A stretch of DNA of 32,041 nucleotides from Nitrospiraceae bacterium (GTDB taxonomy: Bacteria; Nitrospirota; Nitrospiria; Nitrospirales; Nitrospiraceae): positions 1-32,041 of the forward strand of contig JABFSG010000046.1 of NCBI GenBank assembly GCA_013140715.1. The letters run 5' to 3'. Position 1 is the first letter of the stretch. Each line of letters opens with the position of its first letter. Position numbers and translations under genes: made by a program. This document shows, one piece after another, positions 6,164 to 13,076 of the stretch. The notes beneath the pieces were generated by a model. The model was not told the origin of the DNA, made no database searches, and worked only from the letters and a program-made list of their open reading frames with translations.

Positions 6164-7258
6164 ATGGGGCTCTATAAACGAAATACGGTCTGGTGGATGA
6201 GGTTCAAATATCACGGTCAGCAAGTGCGACGGTCCACGGATACCTCGGATCGGCGATTAGCAGAGGCGATCCTGGCGAAGATCACGGTCGATATCGTCGA
6301 GGGTCGGCACTTTGAGAAACGAGAAGAGCAGGAACGGACGTTTGCGGAGCTGATGGATCGGTATCTGAATGAACATGTCAGAAAACAGATGAGTCAACGA
6401 TCCTTCAGCGGCTACACGAAGAACCTGCTGCCCTTCTTCAAGGGCTCTACCTTGGCCGAGATTACGCCGAAGCGCATCGTGGCGTATAAAGCCAAGCGGT
6501 ATGCGGATGGGGTGGCACCGGCCACCATCAACCGTGAGCTCGCCTGCATGAAGAAGGCGTTTAATCTCGCCATCCGGGAATGGGAGTGGTGCCGAGACAA
6601 TCCTGTCGCGCGCGTCTCCATGGAGCAAGAGCGCAATCGGCGGGATCGATGGTTGAGCACGGGAGAGGAAGAGCGTCTTCTCCAGGCTGCAAAACCTTGG
6701 CTTAAGGACATGATCCTGTTCGCATTGCATACCGGCATGCGGATGGGGGAGATTCGAGAGTTGAGTTGGGACGGAGTCGATTTCTTCAGAAAAACTGTGA
6801 CCGTATTCCGGTCAAAGAACGGAGAGCGGCGAACCATCCCGATCAACAGTCTCGTGCTCGATGTCCTGAAGCGAAAAGCCAAGGTGCGCTCGATCAAGAG
6901 TGATTATGTGTTCCCGAGTGACACGTATACCCTGCTTGACGACAGCCATCTTCGACGCGCGTTTCGTGGAGCGATGAAGTTGTGCCGTATCGAAAATTTC
7001 CATTTCCATGATCTGCGGCATACCTTTGCCACCAGGCTTGTGCAATCAGGGATCGATCTCTACAAGGTCCAATGTCTCTTAGGGCACAAGTCGCCGATCA
7101 TGACTCAGCGTTATGCTCACCACTATCCGGAGAGCCTTCGCGAGGGAGTGGAAATTCTGGCGCGATACAGCCTGCCTAGCACAGGGGGGGGCACAAATTT
7201 AGCACACATGGCACAAACGGCAGGGTCGGCACTGGTGACGAGTGGTGTAAGTTGTTGA
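6164..7258 (+). CDS. int: Tyrosine-type site-specific integrase
   Basis: The 364-aa phage integrase has all catalytic residues in order: R193 (HTGMRMGE), K218 (RSKNG), H282 and R285 (FHDLRHTFA), H308 (LLGHKS) and nucleophile Y317 (MTQRYAHH). The N-terminal part (MGLYKRNTVWWMRFKYHGQQ) is the arm-type DNA-binding strand region seen in tRNA-targeting integrases, and a core-binding domain spans about 60-150. AAAGGAGAG lies just before the ATG. The gene ends 6 bp from the tRNA-Lys 3' end, which points to that tRNA as the attachment site. A self-encoded integrase differs from CTXphi-like phages that borrow host XerC/XerD. Four GCACA motifs lie in its 3' end (7179-7215). Confidence 0.95.
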   Translation: MGLYKRNTVWWMRFKYHGQQVRRSTDTSDRRLAEAILAKITVDIVEGRHFEKREEQERTFAELMDRYLNEHVRKQMSQRSFSGYTKNLLPFFKGSTLAEITPKRIVAYKAKRYADGVAPATINRELACMKKAFNLAIREWEWCRDNPVARVSMEQERNRRDRWLSTGEEERLLQAAKPWLKDMILFALHTGMRMGEIRELSWDGVDFFRKTVTVFRSKNGERRTIPINSLVLDVLKRKAKVRSIKSDYVFPSDTYTLLDDSHLRRAFRGAMKLCRIENFHFHDLRHTFATRLVQSGIDLYKVQCLLGHKSPIMTQRYAHHYPESLREGVEILARYSLPSTGGGTNLAHMAQTAGSALVTSGVSC

Positions 7259-7264
7259 AGTTTT

Positions 7265-7340
<76 letters not shown>

Positions 7341-7396
7341 ACCGGGTATGTCTGTGGCGGATATTTGTGTGCGGCTGCTGCCCCTTGCCTGTTTGC

Positions 7397-7473
7397 TGGT
7401 GCGCCTGACAGGATTTGAACCTGTGGCCCTCAGCTCCGGAGGCTGATGCTCTATCCAGCTGAGCTACAGGCGC
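7397..7473 (-). tRNA. tRNA-Arg(CCG)
   Basis: The cloverleaf reads on the minus strand. Acceptor GCGCCTG pairs with CAGGCGC. The D arm is GCTCAGCTGGATAGAGC, and the anticodon stem-loop is TCAGC-CTCCGGA-GCTGA with anticodon CCG. The T loop contains GTTCAAAT, the discriminator is A, and CCA is encoded. It lies 56 bp upstream of tRNA-Lys on the same strand, so both may come from one transcript. Confidence 0.97.
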
Positions 7474-7529
7474 TCCCGCAACCAAGGGTGGTGACAGTAT
7501 CACAGGGCTTCAAGCTGTGTCCAGCTGGG

Positions 7530-7612
7530 GTCTGTTTCGTTTATTTGGTTAATCAGATTGTTTTGGTTCAACCAAATAAACCAAACGAACCAGATCAACC
7601 AGACAGACCGAG
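7530..7612. repeat. Degenerate 9-bp-period inverted repeat (copy 1)
   Basis: Read in steps of nine from 7530, the sequence is GTCTGTTTC, GTTTATTTG, GTTAATCAG, ATTGTTTTG, GTTCAACCA, AATAAACCA, AACGAACCA, GATCAACCA, GACAGACCG. The right half follows a consensus like NANNAACCA and the left half its complement. The core forms a perfect 12-bp stem, GTTTATTTGGTT (7539-7550) with AACCAAATAAAC (7570-7581). Similar elements occur at about 10372 and 26131. The right part overlaps the 3' end of the CxxxCxxCC-protein gene. Confidence 0.75.
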
Positions 7613-8224
7613 CTTGTCGCACGGTAGGAACCCGTAGGGCAGGAATACTTCTTCTCCTATTGATCCGGTGGTCAGGCGAAGTGCTTCCAAAGAGGCGGCT
7701 TCCTCCTTCGCCAAACGATCTTCCTCCTCACCGAATGCGGTGGAGAGCCGGACAATCGGGATGAAGGTTTGAACTTCGCAGGCGCCATGGACCAGGCCTC
7801 GGTCTTCCGTCGGAATACCCATCGATCGGCAGACCAGGGGGCGATGGTCGTAGACGCCACAACGTCCATCTTCTTCGAGGGCTGGACAGGGATGAGAGTG
7901 AAATTTCGTGGCCAACCGATCAATCTCCAGATCGGACCATGTGTCGAGAAGATGGGTATCGGTGAGTTGTGGGAATACGGCCTCCATTGCAGCGGTCTGT
8001 TCAGTGGCACGTCGCTCGATTCGTTGGCGTCGATCCGCCGGAAGGCAGGCGAGTCCCTGCTGGAGAGTCTGGACGTCGAGAAGCGTGATGGGAAAGGGAC
8101 CGATGCAGCAGCTGGTGCAACCGAGTCGGCAGGGAACCTCACCGAGCAGAGCGGCTGTAGCCCTCTGAAACCACCGATCGGTTTTTTGGTAGAGCGGAGG
8201 AGAATTGGGCAGAGGGCCTGCCAC
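7595..8224 (-). CDS. YkgJ-type CxxxCxxCC zinc/iron-chelating family protein
   Basis: The 209-aa protein has the cysteine pattern of the UPF0153/YkgJ family (PF03692), proposed to bind zinc or iron-sulfur clusters. CRLGCTSCC lies at residues 32-40, and CPALEEDGRCGVYDHRPLVC in the middle ends the domain, with the typical YDHRPLVCR box. The GTG start at 8224 has AAGGGG upstream. It follows the hypothetical gene 8231-8788 by 6 bp, so the two form an operon. The substrate of this family is unknown. The last residues are encoded inside the 9-bp-period repeat (7530-7612), so the C-terminal tail has probably been replaced or extended by repeat insertion. Confidence 0.85.
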   Translation of the reverse strand: MAGPLPNSPPLYQKTDRWFQRATAALLGEVPCRLGCTSCCIGPFPITLLDVQTLQQGLACLPADRRQRIERRATEQTAAMEAVFPQLTDTHLLDTWSDLEIDRLATKFHSHPCPALEEDGRCGVYDHRPLVCRSMGIPTEDRGLVHGACEVQTFIPIVRLSTAFGEEEDRLAKEEAASLEALRLTTGSIGEEVFLPYGFLPCDKLGLSG

Positions 8225-8230
8225 GGTTGG

Positions 8231-8788
8231 TCATTCCCCTTTGAGGGAAAGATCGACGATGAGATCGCCTTGGGGTGAGTAGAAGCCCTGCTGGTCGATC
8301 TGGACGATTCCGTTGCACTGGTCCTGGTAGAACTCTAAGATCCATCCGTTGAAATCATAGCCTTCATCGCTCATATCCTGCTGAGAAAACCGAGTGGTGA
8401 GTATGAACTTCGCACGTTCCACGTACTCGCGCGCAAGACCTGCTTCAATATCGTCATGGGCGGAGAGGATGTCTAAAAACAGCTTCTTCTCTGCCTCGAA
8501 GACGTCCCGATAGGTGCCTCGGTCCCTGGCACAGACCACTTGAATCGGTTTTTTGTGACGATCGTACCCGAGCGTCACCTGAACCCAGGCCCATTCATCC
8601 AACATGGCGTCCTCCATGTTCGGCGGCGTAATGGGAGTTTGTCCATGTGACGTAAGAAACTCCATCAGCAAGCGCAACGGAGGCGAGTTTTCCTTCTGAC
8701 AAAACACGCGAGAATACTGGTAGGGCTCTGTCTGCGCCTCATCGGCCGGTTGAGCCGTCGATGGAAGAATAGGGAGTTCTTTTGCCAT
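8231..8788 (-). CDS. Hypothetical protein
   Basis: The 185-aa protein starts at ATG 8788; a TTG at 8812 would add eight residues. I recognise no family. It is rich in aromatic and acidic residues (EDAMLDEWAWVQVTLGYDRH, FNGWILEFYQDQCNG), has no membrane segment or signal peptide, and looks like a soluble mixed alpha/beta protein. It is the first gene of a two-gene operon with the YkgJ-type protein, so the two may act together. Coding is supported by the tight junction and a long uninterrupted frame. Confidence 0.7.
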   Translation of the reverse strand: MAKELPILPSTAQPADEAQTEPYQYSRVFCQKENSPPLRLLMEFLTSHGQTPITPPNMEDAMLDEWAWVQVTLGYDRHKKPIQVVCARDRGTYRDVFEAEKKLFLDILSAHDDIEAGLAREYVERAKFILTTRFSQQDMSDEGYDFNGWILEFYQDQCNGIVQIDQQGFYSPQGDLIVDLSLKGE

Positions 8789-8917
8789 GGTTATGCTCTG
8801 GAAGTACGACAACCGACAGACAGGAATACGATAACGGCCTGTACTCTACGCTTGCTGGTCTCGAAACTGCAAGAAGCCGGTGAAGGTTATTCCCTACACC
8901 AGCCTGTGTTTTTCTGG

Positions 8918-8946
8918 TTGACAGCCTTACAGCGCTTGGATAGACT
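8918..8946 (+). promoter_or_regulatory. Sigma70-type promoter for the HU gene
   Basis: A perfect -35 TTGACA (8918-8923), a 17-bp spacer and a -10 TAGACT (8941-8946) lie about 130 bp upstream of the HU start codon. No other rightward gene intervenes, so it most likely drives HU with a roughly 120-nt leader. Confidence 0.7.
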
Positions 8947-9074
8947 CCCGCAGGTTTTCGGCGCTTCCAGCGACACGACTATTCGTTCATGAATATTTAT
9001 TGAGTCTGAGCGGAGTCAAGCGGAGCGAGTTCACTACACTTCACCATCATTCGTTTTTTAAGGAGGTTACTCGT

Positions 9075-9362
9075 ATGGCTAAATCAATGACCAAGTCGCA
9101 GATCGCCGATCACCTGGCCCAGAAGACCGGGTTGACCAAGAAAGCGTCCGTCCAACTCATGGACGATTTTGCCGCCTTGGCCTACAAGGAAGCGAAGAAC
9201 GTTTTCGTGATCCCCGGGATCGGGAAGCTGGTCTTGGCGAACCGCAAGGCCCGCATGGGACGGAACCCACAGACCGGCGAAGCCATCAAGATTCCCGCCA
9301 AGCGCGTGGTCAAGTTCCGCGTAGCCAAGGCCGCCAAGGACGCGATCCTCGGAAAGAAGTAA
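9075..9362 (+). CDS. hup: HU family DNA-binding protein
   Basis: The 95-aa protein is a bacterial HU/IHF-type histone-like protein. N-terminal helices (SQIADHLAQKTGLTKKASVQ) are followed by the beta arms with the conserved PGIGKLVLANRKARMGRNP and TGEAIKIPAKRVVKFRVAK blocks, including the arm-tip RNPQTGE. It bends and compacts DNA. The ATG at 9075 has AGGAGG eight bases upstream and fits the family length of about 90 aa; the longer frame back to 9000 is not needed. It is a single-gene unit between a good promoter and a terminator. The N-terminal MAKSMTK and some extra lysines resemble the HU variants of Nitrospirota and Deltaproteobacteria. Confidence 0.95.
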   Translation: MAKSMTKSQIADHLAQKTGLTKKASVQLMDDFAALAYKEAKNVFVIPGIGKLVLANRKARMGRNPQTGEAIKIPAKRVVKFRVAKAAKDAILGKK

Positions 9363-9432
9363 GCGGAGCTCGTCGGCGCGGATCGTACAGGACGCGCCTT
9401 CTTCAGGCTTCAGTTACCGCATAAAGAACCAG

Positions 9433-9472
9433 AGGGCCGGCTTCCCGAAAGGGGCGCTGGCCCTGTTCTTTT
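9433..9472 (+). terminator. Rho-independent terminator of the HU gene
   Basis: AGGGCCGGC (9433-9441) pairs with GCTGGCCCT (9456-9464), including one G-T pair. GTTCTTTT follows. It lies 70 bp after the HU stop and may also serve the convergent MoaD-like gene. Confidence 0.8.
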
Positions 9473-9480
9473 GTATTCTC

Positions 9481-9753
9481 TTATAGCGAGGGACCGAGTC
9501 CGGTTCCTCCCATGCCGTCGTGCCCCACCAGCCTAATCGCATCGCCGTTCTGAACCAGTGAGTCCTCGCTGGCAATTTTCTTATTGACGGTCACCAGTAC
9601 TTTCTTCTCACGAATGAGTTGGAGAAGATGGCGCAACTGAATGCCTTGCCGCTGGATCACCTGGCGGACGGACATGGGAGACGGAACGTCGCAGGCAAGA
9701 TCACGTTCGCCGTCGGCAGTTTGAAGCTGACCCATTAAAGAAATGGTAATCAT
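9481..9753 (-). CDS. MoaD/ThiS-family ubiquitin-like sulfur carrier
   Basis: The 90-aa protein has the beta-grasp pattern of MoaD/ThiS: a starting strand MITISLMGQL, SVRQVIQRQGI helix, VLVTVNKKIA, and the C-terminal NGDAIRLVGHDGMGG. In the family the C-terminal Gly-Gly is adenylated and carries sulfur for molybdopterin, thiamine or thiouridine synthesis. Here the GG (82-83) is followed by seven residues, TGLGPSL, so it would need trimming or is not used that way. AGGAGC lies eight bases before the ATG. No MoeB/ThiF partner is in the window, so the pathway is unknown. Confidence 0.75.
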   Translation of the reverse strand: MITISLMGQLQTADGERDLACDVPSPMSVRQVIQRQGIQLRHLLQLIREKKVLVTVNKKIASEDSLVQNGDAIRLVGHDGMGGTGLGPSL

Positions 9754-9849
9754 AATCGGACGCTCCTGATCGAATAATGCAGATTGAGGTCACGGAAAAA
9801 ACTGGAGGATTGCGGGTGGAGGCTGGAAGCCAAGAACCAGGTCTTTGCC

Positions 9850-9890
9850 TCACGCCTCTCACCTCAAACCCCCTTAGTCTGAACCTGAAC
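9850..9890. repeat. 6-bp-period repeat tract (copy)
   Basis: The tract includes CCTTAGTCTGAACCTGAAC (9872-9890), which matches CCTTAGTCTAAACCT at 31406 at all but one of the first 15 positions. It lies in the gap between the MoaD-like gene and the next hypothetical gene, which otherwise shows nothing I recognise. Confidence 0.45.
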
Positions 9891-9957
9891 ATTTTCTCTA
9901 CCGCTAGAGCCCTGCGCCCGTTGACTCCGTGCCGGTCGCCATCGATAATGTTCGGTC

Positions 9958-10365
9958 ATGCCGTCATTGGATATCCAGAATCCCGGGATGCCGGATCTAC
10001 AATTCGTCCTGTTTGTATCGGCCCTCTGTACGGCTGATCTCAAAACATTCAATATCCCGTTGGAACTCCGAACCACCATTTTCGACCGCTGTTGGGCCCT
10101 CGTCCATACGGAGGCGCCACCGACGGATTCCAAAAAGCGTGTGCTCGATCTTCGCGATGGCACAGAGTTGACGCTCGAAGCCTGTCTCTCCACGATTCGC
10201 TCGTTGCTCACAGACGCAGACATTCATACCATCACCTGGGACCATCCGGTCAGTGAACCGACTCACGAAAGCACACCGGCCGCCAAGCCCTTGATCGATC
10301 GACTGGGGCAATTGTACCCTGATCCTCCCGAGATCGTCGATCCCGAAACACCTGCGGCCGGTTAG
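9958..10365 (+). CDS. Hypothetical protein
   Basis: The 135-aa ORF starts at ATG 9958. I recognise no family. There is no signal peptide or membrane segment. The N-terminal half looks folded (LQFVLFVSALCTADLKTFNI, LRTTIFDRCWALVH), and the C-terminus is Pro-rich and probably disordered (YPDPPEIVDPETPAAG). No good ribosome binding site is evident, and a shorter start at ATG 9988 is possible. It ends just before a 9-bp-period repeat. A real gene is favoured by the lack of any competing ORF and normal codon choice, but with only moderate confidence. Confidence 0.55.
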   Translation: MPSLDIQNPGMPDLQFVLFVSALCTADLKTFNIPLELRTTIFDRCWALVHTEAPPTDSKKRVLDLRDGTELTLEACLSTIRSLLTDADIHTITWDHPVSEPTHESTPAAKPLIDRLGQLYPDPPEIVDPETPAAG

Positions 10366-10371
10366 CTGAAC

Positions 10372-10462
10372 AAGACAGTCTGTCTCGTTGGTCTGGTCTA
10401 TTCGGTTCGTTTCGATCATTTTGGGAATTGGATCGAAGAAGCCGGATAAACCGATCGTGCCG
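10372..10462. repeat. Degenerate 9-bp-period inverted repeat (copy 2)
   Basis: From about 10389 the sequence reads in nonamers TTGGTCTGG, TCTATTCGG, TTCGTTTCG, ATCATTTTG, GGAATTGGA, TCGAAGAAG, CCGGATAAA. TTCGATC (10411-10417) pairs with GATCGAA (10431-10437). It starts 6 bp after the stop of the hypothetical gene and has the same period and motif type as the copies at 7530 and 26131. Confidence 0.6.
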
Positions 10463-10520
10463 TGCATACACTGCCCGTCATTAGGCATGAGAGACCGACA
10501 AGAGGCAGAAGAGGAGCAGC

Positions 10521-11081
10521 ATGCGGGTTACGGCAACTGATATCCCAGGCGTACTACTGATCGAACCGGATGTCTTCCGCGATCCGCGGGGGCTCTTTCT
10601 CGAAACATACCATGCACGCCGATATGTAGCAGCCGGGATTCCAGGCCCTTTTGTTCAGGATAACTATTCGCAGTCCATGCGGGGCACCCTGCGCGGGCTC
10701 CACTATCAAGAGCCGCGTGCCCAGGGAAAACTCGTGATGGTGACAGAGGGAACTGTCTACGATGTCGTGGTGGATATTCGAAAGGGATCGCCGAGCTTTG
10801 GCCGATGGTATGGGGCAGAACTCTCGGCGGAGAATCGGCACCAAGTCTATGTACCCCCCGGTTGTGCACATGGGTTCTGCGTCACCAGCGACCGCGCCTC
10901 GTTCCTGTATAAATGCACCGACTATTATGCGCCCAGCGACGAGCGGGGCATCATCTGGAACGATCCAACACTTGCCATTCCCTGGCCTGTGACATCCCCC
11001 ATCTTGTCTGCCAAGGACCGCATCTTTAAATCCTTGGCCGAAATGGAGTCGGAGTTGCCATTGTATCGACCGGTCGGATAA
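10521..11081 (+). CDS. rfbC: dTDP-4-dehydrorhamnose 3,5-epimerase
   Basis: The 186-aa cupin enzyme catalyses double epimerisation of dTDP-4-keto-6-deoxyglucose, the third step to dTDP-L-rhamnose for surface polysaccharide. Visible motifs are FRDPRGLFLETYHARRY, VQDNYSQSMRGTLRGLHYQ with catalytic H61, VYDVVVDIRKGSPSFGRW, YVPPGCAHGFCV, and YKCTDYYAPSDERGIIWND. Length equals the family norm (about 180 aa). GAGGAGC lies just before ATG 10521. RfbA, B and D are not in the window, so the gene stands alone here. Confidence 0.95.
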   Translation: MRVTATDIPGVLLIEPDVFRDPRGLFLETYHARRYVAAGIPGPFVQDNYSQSMRGTLRGLHYQEPRAQGKLVMVTEGTVYDVVVDIRKGSPSFGRWYGAELSAENRHQVYVPPGCAHGFCVTSDRASFLYKCTDYYAPSDERGIIWNDPTLAIPWPVTSPILSAKDRIFKSLAEMESELPLYRPVG

Positions 11082-11196
11082 CCGGCGCAGCAACCCATTG
11101 ATCTCGTGTGGATGGCTATGTTATTCACCGAGGCCATAGTGATAAGATCCCGGCGGCAGTGCCGGAAGAATTTCTTAGCATAGGGAGGAGGACAAC

Positions 11197-11625
11197 ATGG
11201 GGAAGAGTTTAAACGGGACCAAGAGCCATGACAATCTCAAGGGCGCATTTGCCGGCGAGTCTCAGGCCAATCGGCGCTATCTCTATTTCGCCAGGCGGGC
11301 GGACATCGAGGGGTTTCCCGATATCGGCGGCTTGTTTCGCGATACCTCCGAGGCGGAGACAGGCCATGCGTTCGGGCACCTGGACTTCTTGAAGGAAGTC
11401 GGGGATCCGGCCACCGGAGTAGCGATCGGCAATACCGAGGCCAATCTGAAGTCGGCGATCGAAGGCGAAACCTACGAGTACACGCAGATGTACCCTGGGA
11501 TGGCCAAAACGGCTCGGGATGAGGGATTCCCCGAACTGGCCGAATGGTTCGAAACGCTTGCCAAGGCAGAGCGGTCCCATGCGAACCGCTTCACAAAGGG
11601 TCTCGAAAGTCTCAAGCAGTCCTAG
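11197..11625 (+). CDS. Rubrerythrin-type diiron protein without rubredoxin domain
   Basis: The 142-aa protein is a four-helix ferritin-like rubrerythrin. Iron-ligand motifs are visible in each helix: [44 protein letters not shown] and [10 protein letters not shown]. The C-terminal rubredoxin domain of classical rubrerythrin is missing, so it belongs to the short (sulerythrin-like) group thought to reduce peroxide with external electron donors. GGGAGGAGG precedes the ATG. A strong terminator follows (11649-11689). The next three genes (Fe-S protein, DUF3501, PTPS-like) are downstream on the same strand. I recall short rubrerythrin, such Fe-S proteins and DUF3501 occurring together in other genomes, so a shared oxidative-stress or redox function is likely. 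Confidence 0.92.
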   Translation: MGKSLNGTKSHDNLKGAFAGESQANRRYLYFARRADIEGFPDIGGLFRDTSEAETGHAFGHLDFLKEVGDPATGVAIGNTEANLKSAIEGETYEYTQMYPGMAKTARDEGFPELAEWFETLAKAERSHANRFTKGLESLKQS

Positions 11626-11648
11626 AAGCGATCTCCGTCCGACATGAC

Positions 11649-11689
11649 AAGGGGTGAGCTGGGGTGCCCCAGCTCACCCCTTGTGTTTT
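11649..11689 (+). terminator. Strong Rho-independent terminator after rubrerythrin
   Basis: A perfect stem of 14 or more base pairs pairs 11649-11664 (AAGGGGTGAGCTGGGG) with 11667-11682 (CCCCAGCTCACCCCTT). TTGTGTTTT follows. The next gene starts 35 bp later, so this probably reduces, rather than prevents, read-through into the Fe-S gene. Confidence 0.88.
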
Positions 11690-11723
11690 CCGATCTTGTA
11701 TTCCCAGGACTTCACAGGAGACA

Positions 11724-13007
11724 ATGGGAACTGTGAATGGCCTGAACCTCATCAACCCCATCGATCCCGCACGGCTCCAGAAGGAGACGCAGCGCATCTA
11801 TGAAGTCTGCGATGGCTGCCGGCGCTGCTTCAATCTCTGTCCATCGTTCAATACGCTGCTCGACGGCATCGACCGCTATGAGGGAGATGTCGCCAAACTC
11901 ACGCCAACCGACCACCATCGGGTCGTCGATGAGTGCTATTACTGCAAGCTCTGCTACAACCACTGCCCCTATACGCCGCCGCATCAGTATGGCCTCGATT
12001 TTCCCCGCTTGATGATCGCCTGGAAAAAGCATCTGGCTGCGACACGCGGGGTCGGCTGGCGGGATCGATGGTTGATCAAGACGGATCTGATCGGTACGCT
12101 CGGGAGTCTGGCGGCACCGCTTGCAAATTGGGTGTTGAGCAGCCGGTTTTTTCGTGGGCTGATGGAATCGTGGGGCGGTCTGCATCGGGATCGACAGGTC
12201 CTGCCCTTTGCTCCGGAAACCTTTACCCAGTGGTGGACACGCCGGGGGACGGCACAGGTTCCTGCCTCCGCGCCAAAAAAAGTCGCGCTCTTTGGAAGCT
12301 GTCTCATCAGTTACCAATCGACCGACATCGGCAAAGCGACGATTCAAGTCCTCGAAAAAAATGGCGTCCATGTCGTGATTCCCGAGCAACGTTGTTGCGG
12401 TATGCCTTCGTTCGATATCGGCGATACGGCGGCAATTCAGCAGGCGGCCTCGGCCAATGTCGCGTCGTTTTTGCCGTGGGTGGAGAAGGGCTACGAGATT
12501 GTCGTGCCGGTTCCCAGTTGCAGCTTGATGTGGAAACGGGAATATCCCGAGATCGTCGGCGGCCCTGATGTGCAGCGTGTGGCGGAACGAACGTTCGATG
12601 TGTCGGAATATCTCATGAAGTTAAAACGAGAGGGCGCCCTGGCCACCGACTTTCAGCAGAAACCCGGGCGAGTGGCCTATCAAGTTCCCTGCCATTTGCG
12701 GGATCAGAACATTGGATTCAAATCCAAAGAACTCATGGAATGCGCCGGTGCGCAGGTCGAAGTGATTGAGAAGTGCTCCGGCCACGATGGCTCATGGTCC
12801 GCCAAGACGGAGTTCTTCCCCCTTTCGATGCTGATCGCGAAGAAGGCGGTCCGAACGATTGAACAGACCCCGGCAGATCTCGTCGCCTCCGATTGTCCGT
12901 TGGCAGGCTTGCAATTGGATCAAGCCGGCGCCATGGCCCATGCCGGCGGCAGACCGACCAAGCATCCGATTCAAATCGTGCGCGATGCCTATGGGTTGCG
13001 GTCATAA
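11724..13007 (+). CDS. GlpC/HdrD-type iron-sulfur oxidoreductase
   Basis: The 427-aa protein has two [4Fe-4S] ferredoxin motifs, C29-x2-C-x2-C-x3-C (CDGCRRCFNLCP) and CYYCKLCYNHCP (71-82). Two cysteine-rich CCG domains follow. The first has RCCGMPSFDIGD and VPSCSLMWKREYP; the second has YQVPCHLRDQ, KCSGHDGSWS and SDCPLAGLQL. This is the layout of GlpC, HdrD and related electron-transfer subunits that pass electrons to membrane quinones or disulfides. The ATG at 11724 has ACAGGAG just before it; the upstream frame to 11664 overlaps the terminator. Sitting between rubrerythrin and DUF3501, it may supply electrons for peroxide reduction. The partner and substrate are inferred. Confidence 0.9.
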   Translation: MGTVNGLNLINPIDPARLQKETQRIYEVCDGCRRCFNLCPSFNTLLDGIDRYEGDVAKLTPTDHHRVVDECYYCKLCYNHCPYTPPHQYGLDFPRLMIAWKKHLAATRGVGWRDRWLIKTDLIGTLGSLAAPLANWVLSSRFFRGLMESWGGLHRDRQVLPFAPETFTQWWTRRGTAQVPASAPKKVALFGSCLISYQSTDIGKATIQVLEKNGVHVVIPEQRCCGMPSFDIGDTAAIQQAASANVASFLPWVEKGYEIVVPVPSCSLMWKREYPEIVGGPDVQRVAERTFDVSEYLMKLKREGALATDFQQKPGRVAYQVPCHLRDQNIGFKSKELMECAGAQVEVIEKCSGHDGSWSAKTEFFPLSMLIAKKAVRTIEQTPADLVASDCPLAGLQLDQAGAMAHAGGRPTKHPIQIVRDAYGLRS

Positions 13008-13076
13008 CGGGAAGAGGTAAATGGGTAAGCGAGAGCATGACGGAGGAGCGGACGTTCGGGAAACGCGAGAAAAGCG

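Larger units (their letters stand above)
1..7264. mobile_element. Integrated filamentous phage (inovirus) prophage, left end outside window
   Basis: The region carries a complete-looking inovirus core: Rep_trans initiator, gpV-like ssDNA-binding protein, pVII-like peptide, pIII-like adsorption protein, pVI-like protein, Zot/pI ATPase and pVIII-like coat protein, followed by a RadC-like protein, an HTH protein and a tyrosine integrase. The integrase stop codon is 6 bp from the encoded CCA end of tRNA-Lys, the usual position for an integrase beside a tRNA attachment site. No second copy of the tRNA 3' end is seen in the window, so the other att site should lie to the left of position 1. No secretin (pIV) gene is visible; it may be outside the window, or a host secretin may be used, as CTXphi does. 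All genes except radC run rightward, mostly with short gaps or ATGA overlaps. Confidence 0.9.

Noticed and set aside
7530..7612. CRISPR-like tandem repeat
   Set aside because: The units are 9 bp, degenerate and without spacers, and there are no cas genes.
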